Under the pieces are notes generated by a model. It did no database searches and was not told where the DNA came from. It saw only the letters and a program-made list of their open reading frames with translations. Below are positions 59,385-64,000 of a stretch of 64,000 bases of DNA, piece after piece (position 1 is the first letter of the stretch; each line of letters begins with the position of its first letter). The position numbers and the translations under genes are program-made. Source of the stretch: Blastopirellula sediminis (GTDB taxonomy: Bacteria > Planctomycetota > Planctomycetia > Pirellulales > Pirellulaceae); contig NZ_JAJKFT010000010.1 in the NCBI RefSeq assembly GCF_020966755.1, positions 2,320,720 to 2,384,719 of the forward strand, in the 5' to 3' direction.

Positions 59385-59518
59385 GTGTCGCAACATGGCA
59401 AGTGCCCGAAGATGTCGCAGGGGCAAGTCCGCTGGCGGATGTTCTTGCGCTTTATTACCGGCTTAGAACTTCGGCGTGAGCGGAGGCTGGGCGAGCGTCG
59501 CGGCGGTTGTTGCGACAT
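59385..59518. repeat. Imperfect inverted repeat with RTGTCGCAACA ends
   Basis: GTGTCGCAACA (59385-59395) and TGTTGCGACAT (59508-59518) are complementary at 10 of 11 positions and enclose about 112 bp that contain another ATGTCGCA. A small hairpin CGACTC-GCAA-GAGTCG lies just outside at about 59353-59368. The 490-bp gap 59070-59559 that holds them has no gene. Confidence 0.4.
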
Positions 59519-59559
59519 CGAGTCTCCCCACTAAATCTCAGCAGCAGAAGGAATTTTTC

Positions 59560-59988
59560 ATGACGAACCACGATGACGAGATTGCCAAAGCGGCTGCGCG
59601 TTGCGTCGAAATGAGCGAACAGCGTGGCGGGGGCGTGCTCGACTATTCCGAAGCGAGTCTGGCGATCGTTGAGGAAATTCTACAGGAGGTCGTTCCGTTT
59701 TGGGGAGGGATGTCTTTCCAGGAACGGGAAATGGTTGGGCGGGACTTGGGTTGCTATTTGCTGGAAGTCGCGCGACGGGAGTTTGGCGGCGAATATCAAT
59801 GGTCCGAGGAGAACGATCAGCCGGTCTTGGTCGTGGAGCGGACCGATTGTCGAGTCGCTTTGATGACCTTGAACAAAGTCTGCGACCGGGCCGCTGGAGA
59901 CGAGGCCGACAACATTCCATTCTTTTTCGATGGCTTTGCGTCGCGCGTCCGGGAGGCGAAGCCCGGAACCAACGCACTCTATGTGTGA
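59560..59988 (+). CDS. Hypothetical protein, first of a pair with a SUKH gene
   Basis: The ATG at 59560 has AAGGA 7 nt upstream and gives 142 residues ('MTNHDDEIAKAAARCVEMSE'). The pattern 'SFQEREMVGRDLGCYLLEVA' and 'GGEYQWSEENDQPVLVVERT' and the end 'FFDGFASRVREAKPG' resemble small soluble proteins that often accompany polymorphic toxin immunity genes, but I do not recognise the family. It is 37 bp upstream of the SUKH gene at 60026 and probably co-transcribed. Confidence 0.6.
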   Translation: MTNHDDEIAKAAARCVEMSEQRGGGVLDYSEASLAIVEEILQEVVPFWGGMSFQEREMVGRDLGCYLLEVARREFGGEYQWSEENDQPVLVVERTDCRVALMTLNKVCDRAAGDEADNIPFFFDGFASRVREAKPGTNALYV

Positions 59989-60025
59989 AACTGCGGACAA
60001 TCGCTCTTCGCCGAAGGAATCCTCA

Positions 60026-60682
60026 ATGCCCACCATCCAAGAAATCCACGACATCCTCCAGGCGATCCACGGCGATGCGCTCCGTATGACGCCAGAGCCG
60101 CAAGAATCGCTGCAAGCGGCGGAGGCTCGGCTGGGGATCGCTTTGCCGGCGGTGTTGCTTGATTACTATCAGCTGACCGCGCACTCGGACCATTGGAATC
60201 AGGTTCACAATCGTTTGCTGCGGCCTGATCGGCTGGAGATGCGGGATGGGGCGTTTGTGTTTTATGTCGAGAACCAAGGGGTGACGGTTTGGGGCGTGTT
60301 GGAAGAGCATCTCGATTCGCCCGATCCGCCGGTGCATGCGGCGTTCCAGGAAGACGAGCTGGAGTGGGAAGCGGATGACGAAAGTTTGAGCCGCTTTCTG
60401 ATCAAGATGGCCTACTGGCAAACGGTCAACGGCGGGCTGCCGAACATCGGGCTCGGCACGGCGAGCGAAGGGACCTACCAGCTGGTCGAAGCGCGGTGGC
60501 CGCAGTTGTTTCGCGACGAAGGTTATCGGCTCAGCTTCTTTGGGGGCGATGGAGTCGTCGTTTGCCTGTTTGATCAAGAGGATGGGAGCGGCGAAATCCA
60601 GGTCGCGACGCGGACGCCGGAGCAACTGCGGGATTTAGAGCATACGCTTGGCGTCGAGTGGGATCTGTTGGAAACGGTCTAG
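60026..60682 (+). CDS. SUKH (SMI1/KNR4) family protein
   Basis: The ATG at 60026 has AAGGA 7 nt upstream and gives 218 residues. Residues 23-60 ('QAAEARLGIALPAVLLDYYQ') are the SMI1/KNR4 entry, in which a helix ending in ALP-x-x-LLDYY is typical; 'GAFVFYVENQGVTVWGVLEE' and 'LPNIGLGTASEGTYQLVEAR' continue the fold. SUKH proteins are immunity factors against secreted or contact-dependent toxins, or phage-related. No toxin gene with a C-terminal domain is adjacent. A second, different SUKH protein lies at 3078-3809. Confidence 0.8.
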   Translation: MPTIQEIHDILQAIHGDALRMTPEPQESLQAAEARLGIALPAVLLDYYQLTAHSDHWNQVHNRLLRPDRLEMRDGAFVFYVENQGVTVWGVLEEHLDSPDPPVHAAFQEDELEWEADDESLSRFLIKMAYWQTVNGGLPNIGLGTASEGTYQLVEARWPQLFRDEGYRLSFFGGDGVVVCLFDQEDGSGEIQVATRTPEQLRDLEHTLGVEWDLLETV

Positions 60683-60900
60683 TCGGTCCCGCTTGGCAAG
60701 CTGCGCAACTTGGAAGCGGATTGATCTCCTCTGTGCGCAAAGCAGGCACTGGGTGCGCTGGCGGCGAATCGCATTTGTTCTCGCCGATCATTTCTTACCG
60801 CGGTCGTCCAAATCGGGGGGAGAATTGGTTGCCCCGTGGCGAATATGTGCCGACAATGCGGCCATAAACTCGATTCGCTGATGGAGAAGGATATTCGCTC

Positions 60901-63405
60901 ATGTCTCATCGCGCTGTTTGGCTGTTCGCCTTGTTAATGTTCGTCGGCTGTTTCGGAAAAAGCGAAACCCAAACGATTCAGATCGAAGACGGAGGAGACG
61001 CGCAAACGACGGCGGCGCCGATCGACATCCCGGCGGACAATCCGGCGATTAAGTGGTCGCAGATGGAGTTCGACCAGTTGCCGAAGGTCGTCATTTCCGA
61101 CGCGCCGGAAACGCTCAAGCCGTTTGCCGGCCAAGAGGATCCAGAGGGGACGCCGGTACCGGAAGAGGTGCAGCAGCTGCTCGCCGCTTATAAGGTGAAA
61201 GACTTGGACAAGCTGACCGAGTTGGCGCTCACTTTTCCGCAGAAGAAGATCCGCGAGAGGGCGCTCGAAAAGGTCTACTATCTCCTCTCGGAACGGCCGA
61301 CCGAAGTCGCCAACGTGCTGCAGGCCGGATTGTTGGATTCCGACCCGGACGTCAGTTTCGAGGTTTTGGCTCGGTATAGTAACAACGCCGAATATTGGGA
61401 CAAAGAGGCGTTCAAGTCGTCAGTCCCAACGTTGGCGGCGATGTTGGGACCTGGTCAGAAGCATCCCGACGTTGCCGGCAGAATTCTGGGGGAATTTGGC
61501 CCCGTCGCGGCGCCGGCGCTGCCGCAACTCTGCTGGGCTGCGGCGCATGACAACTCGGACGCGCTCAAAGCGATCGGCGCGATTGGTCCCGGCGCGAAAG
61601 AGACGATTCCGCTGCTGCAGAAACTGACCTGGGAAGAGGATAGCTTCGCCGGCGCCGAAGCGCTCGGGCAATTGCAGGCGAGCGACCTGGTGCTCAAGTT
61701 GCTCCAGAGCCAAGACGAGCGGAAGTTGTGGATGGGGATCATCGGGGCGAACCATCTCGAAAAGTTGTCGCCGGAGATGATTACGATTTTGCTGGGGACG
61801 GTGGTCCGTGATCATACGTCGATCAGCGCGGAATCGGCCAAGGCGCTTGGCAAGGTGCGTCCGAGTACGCCGGAAATCGCCGCCGCTATTTTGCAGGCTC
61901 CGCGGCATGACGTCGCTTGGGCGGACGCTGCGATTTGCCGGACGGTCGCCCAGCTTGATCCTCCGGCTCCGGGGGCGCTGGACTTTTTGAATCGGCGACT
62001 CGGCATGGCGACCAGCGACAGCGAACGCGAGTCGGTCCAAGAGGCGATTACCGAATGGAAGTCGATCAACAAGCAGCCGATCGAATCGCTGCTGCAAGAC
62101 GTCATCGTCGCCCAAGGAGACGTGAGCGATTCGATCAGCGATCAATATGAAGAGTTGTATGAGCCGCTGATCAAAGTGGCGGCTGACAAGGAGCAGCCAA
62201 ACGAGATCCGGGCGGCGGCGCTGTTGGCGCTGGACTCCGTACAGGAGCGGTTTGACGAAGGACGTTCGGCGAAGATTCAAGAAATCGTCAAGCTCTGCCG
62301 CGATTGCCTGGCCGAAAAGCCAGGGCAGCCGCTGTTGGGCGCCGCGGCACATGTGTCTTACAGCCATGGCGCGACCGAAGAAGCCGAACGAGCGATGATT
62401 GAAGGGGTGGCGACGCCTGGCTTTTTGAAGCCGCGGCAGGACAACATCCGGGCGATCGGCTACCTGAAGATCGAAGCGGGGCTGCCGACGCTGATCGACC
62501 TGATTAACAAGCAGGAGATGGCGGTGATGGAGGACCTGTTGGAAGAGATCGGCGACTTTGGCGAGACGGCGGCCGACGCCGTGCCGGGGATTGTGAAATT
62601 GCCGATCGATCCGAGCGATGAAAAGCAGACCGAGTTGTTCAAGAATCAACTCAAGGCGCTGGGCGAAATCGGCGCTCATCCGGAGATTAGCATTCCGTTC
62701 TTCAAACAGCGGATGGAAAAGACCGACGAGCGGCTGTGGGAACGGGGCGAAGTATTGGAAGCGTGGGCGGAGGTCGTGGGGAAAAACGACGAGGACCCTA
62801 CCGAAGTTCTGCAGATGGCCGACGCGATGTTGAAGCAGATGCTGGTCAATCATATGCGGGTGCTACTGGCGCTGAAGGAACTGGGGCCGAAAGCGGCGCC
62901 GATGGTCGACACGATCATTTCGTACCTCGATGATAAGACAGTTAATTGGTATGCGTGCGAAGCGATCGAAGCGATCGGTCCCGCCGCCAAAGCGGCCGAG
63001 CCAAAGCTGATCCAAGCGGCGAACGAATGGGAATACAAAGGACGCCCGATCCTCGCCTTGGCGGCGATCGGCGCATCGAGTCCGGAATTCGGCCAGTTGG
63101 TCGAAGAGAGATTGGCCGACGTCAACAGCCGCACGGCGATGCTGGAAGGGTTATCGAAAATGGGGCCTGCCGCGGCGCCGTATGTTGCGGCAATCGCCAA
63201 GACGCTCGACAGCAAGAACGAATACGAGCGAGAAAAAGCGATCAAAACGCTGGGCGCCATCGGCCCCGCCGCAAAATCGGAAGTCGACCGCTTGAAGAAA
63301 ATGGCCGAGGAAGACGAGAGCTACTCGGTCAAATACGCGGCGAAGGGTGCGGTTGCGGATATTGAAGGAAGAGCGGAGCCGAAGGAAGCGGAAGATGAAG
63401 AGTGA
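60901..63405 (+). CDS. HEAT-repeat lipoprotein
   Basis: The 834-residue protein begins with a lipoprotein signal (lipobox FVGC, C17) and a Thr/Glu-rich linker to about residue 90. The rest consists of HEAT-like helix pairs across its whole length ('AAMLGPGQKHPDVAGRILGE', 'ALKAIGAIGPGAKETIPLLQ', 'ALGEIGAHPEISIPFFKQR', 'AIKTLGAIGPAAKSEVDRLK'), which form a curved binding surface. It is anchored in a membrane facing the periplasm or surface. GAGAAGGA lies about 9 nt before the ATG. Function unknown; large HEAT proteins are common in this phylum. Confidence 0.85.
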   Translation: MSHRAVWLFALLMFVGCFGKSETQTIQIEDGGDAQTTAAPIDIPADNPAIKWSQMEFDQLPKVVISDAPETLKPFAGQEDPEGTPVPEEVQQLLAAYKVKDLDKLTELALTFPQKKIRERALEKVYYLLSERPTEVANVLQAGLLDSDPDVSFEVLARYSNNAEYWDKEAFKSSVPTLAAMLGPGQKHPDVAGRILGEFGPVAAPALPQLCWAAAHDNSDALKAIGAIGPGAKETIPLLQKLTWEEDSFAGAEALGQLQASDLVLKLLQSQDERKLWMGIIGANHLEKLSPEMITILLGTVVRDHTSISAESAKALGKVRPSTPEIAAAILQAPRHDVAWADAAICRTVAQLDPPAPGALDFLNRRLGMATSDSERESVQEAITEWKSINKQPIESLLQDVIVAQGDVSDSISDQYEELYEPLIKVAADKEQPNEIRAAALLALDSVQERFDEGRSAKIQEIVKLCRDCLAEKPGQPLLGAAAHVSYSHGATEEAERAMIEGVATPGFLKPRQDNIRAIGYLKIEAGLPTLIDLINKQEMAVMEDLLEEIGDFGETAADAVPGIVKLPIDPSDEKQTELFKNQLKALGEIGAHPEISIPFFKQRMEKTDERLWERGEVLEAWAEVVGKNDEDPTEVLQMADAMLKQMLVNHMRVLLALKELGPKAAPMVDTIISYLDDKTVNWYACEAIEAIGPAAKAAEPKLIQAANEWEYKGRPILALAAIGASSPEFGQLVEERLADVNSRTAMLEGLSKMGPAAAPYVAAIAKTLDSKNEYEREKAIKTLGAIGPAAKSEVDRLKKMAEEDESYSVKYAAKGAVADIEGRAEPKEAEDEE

Positions 63406-63408
63406 ACG

Positions 63409-63711
63409 CTAAGGTTCGACCCGCACGCACTTCCCAAAGATCGACCCGGCCGAGATCCAGCCGTTGATTCGGCCCTTGTTGTTGCCGATCTGGAAACGGG
63501 CGCCGTCGATCGCTTTGATCAGGTGGATGTATTGCGTGCCGTTGACTTTGCAGAGGACGATGTCGCCGACCTTCAGCGTGCTCGGATCGACGGGGGCGAC
63601 GGTGCAGAGTTGGCCGTTTTCGATCTTGCCCGACATTGAATTGCCGCGGGGGCGGAAGGAGACCGTTTCGCCCTGTTTTAGTTTTTCGATGTAGGGGGTC
63701 GCCCAGGCCAT
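63409..63711 (-). CDS. S24/S26-type peptidase-like protein (small)
   Basis: The 100-residue protein has the core of the S24/S26 signal-peptidase/LexA protease fold: 'RGNSMSGKIENGQLCTV' with S25 as nucleophile, 'GDIVLCKVNGTQYIHLIKAI' with K66 as the possible general base, and a C-terminal 'ISAGSIFGKCVRVEP'. There is no DNA-binding or membrane part, so it is a stand-alone domain. It may act as a self-cleaving regulator fragment, or be inactive. It stands next to the convergent HEAT gene (3-bp gap). Confidence 0.75.
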   Translation of the reverse strand: MAWATPYIEKLKQGETVSFRPRGNSMSGKIENGQLCTVAPVDPSTLKVGDIVLCKVNGTQYIHLIKAIDGARFQIGNNKGRINGWISAGSIFGKCVRVEP

Positions 63712-64000
63712 GGCGGTTCCTCGTGGGATGGGGATGGGGAGCGTATTCCCTTGCTTGCGCTGCGGGCTAGTGAAGAGGGAGCGGGATGGCGCGTGCGAGG
63801 TTCGCTGGTTGCCGGTGAGGGCGTCGGTCGCGGAGTGGCGTTTCCTGTCGACTTCGTCGACCCCGAAAGCTGGAGCTTTCGCGGCTAACCTTCTTTCTGA
63901 CCGCGCTGTTCGAGTTCAGTGCTATCTTCAATTTGCCAAATACCGCTGATTTTTGGGGCGACTTGACGTCGATAAAGAGCGAACGTATTCTTCAAGGAAT
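63712..64000. other. End of window; dispersed repeat, no gene
   Basis: 63745-63772 is an inverted copy of the ACTAGCCCGCAGCGCAAGC-type repeat also found at 56819. CGAAAGC-TGGA-GCTTTCG (63864-63881) is a further small hairpin. No supported coding sequence is visible up to the right edge. Confidence 0.45.

Noticed and set aside
61420-62853. A 477-codon open frame antisense to the HEAT-repeat gene.
   Set aside because: The sense gene has clear HEAT repeats and a lipobox; the antisense protein shows no family features.

Overview
The window looks like chromosomal DNA of a Planctomycetota bacterium of the Pirellulaceae type (Blastopirellula/Bremerella/Rhodopirellula-like). The grounds are a serine/threonine kinase fused to a DUF1080 domain, two adjacent DUF1559-type secreted proteins, PQQ-like and HEAT-repeat secreted proteins, a vitamin-K-carboxylase-like HTTM protein, a high-GC genome with poor Shine-Dalgarno use, and intergenic regions full of short palindromic repeats. 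No genome comparison could be run, so the genus is an inference.

Layout. 1-8.9 kb: the end of an SGNH hydrolase, two tandem zinc-ribbon mini-proteins, an outer-membrane barrel, a RelE/ParE toxin-antitoxin pair, a SUKH-4 protein carrying an antitoxin-like N-terminus, a secreted beta-lactamase-fold hydrolase, a second SGNH hydrolase and another barrel, separated by repeat-rich gaps. 9-16.8 kb: a carboxylase-like HTTM protein, argG, a nucleoside-sugar-epimerase-like protein, a tandem pair of secreted trypsin-fold/PDZ proteins (the second apparently inactive and with the PDZ nested inside the protease fold), and a DUF4404 protein. 17-20.6 kb: a PQQ-like protein, an ECF sigma factor overlapping its probable anti-sigma factor, and an FHA protein. 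21-26.2 kb: a complete glycine cleavage operon in the order gcvT-gcvH-gcvPA-gcvPB followed by a lipoate-protein ligase-like gene, all on the minus strand. 26.5-35.5 kb: bestrophin-like channel, kinase-DUF1080, two DUF1559 proteins, alpha/beta hydrolase. 35.7-50.2 kb: superoxide dismutase, a low-complexity YPSTGGS lipoprotein, Tat-exported carbonic anhydrase, two small proteins, TPR protein, diguanylate cyclase with a 48-residue membrane mini-protein in front of it, a chemoreceptor, an EamA protein, PhoD phosphatase, MFS exporter, a MarR regulator with an azoreductase under a shared palindrome, a LURP-one-like protein and a VOC protein. 50.3-56.6 kb: a CHASE/PAS hybrid histidine kinase, a TPR lipoprotein and a barrel. 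56.7-64 kb: a repeat-rich gap, a truncated ankyrin-like gene, a 3' fragment of tRNA-Asp with its own terminator (probable island boundary), then small hypothetical genes, a SUKH protein, a HEAT-repeat lipoprotein and an S24/S26 peptidase-like protein.

How genes work together. The glycine cleavage genes and the ligase form a functional unit (T, H and split P proteins plus a possible H-protein lipoylation enzyme; the L protein is not in the window). The ECF sigma and the membrane protein that overlaps it form a sigma/anti-sigma pair. MarR and azoreductase share a TGTTGCAACA-type site and probably form a redox or electrophile response pair. The most unusual observations are the antitoxin-SUKH-4 fusion, the PDZ-inserted pseudoprotease, the paired-palindrome (REPIN-like) elements of nearly identical length, and the tRNA-Asp fragment marking a likely integration site.
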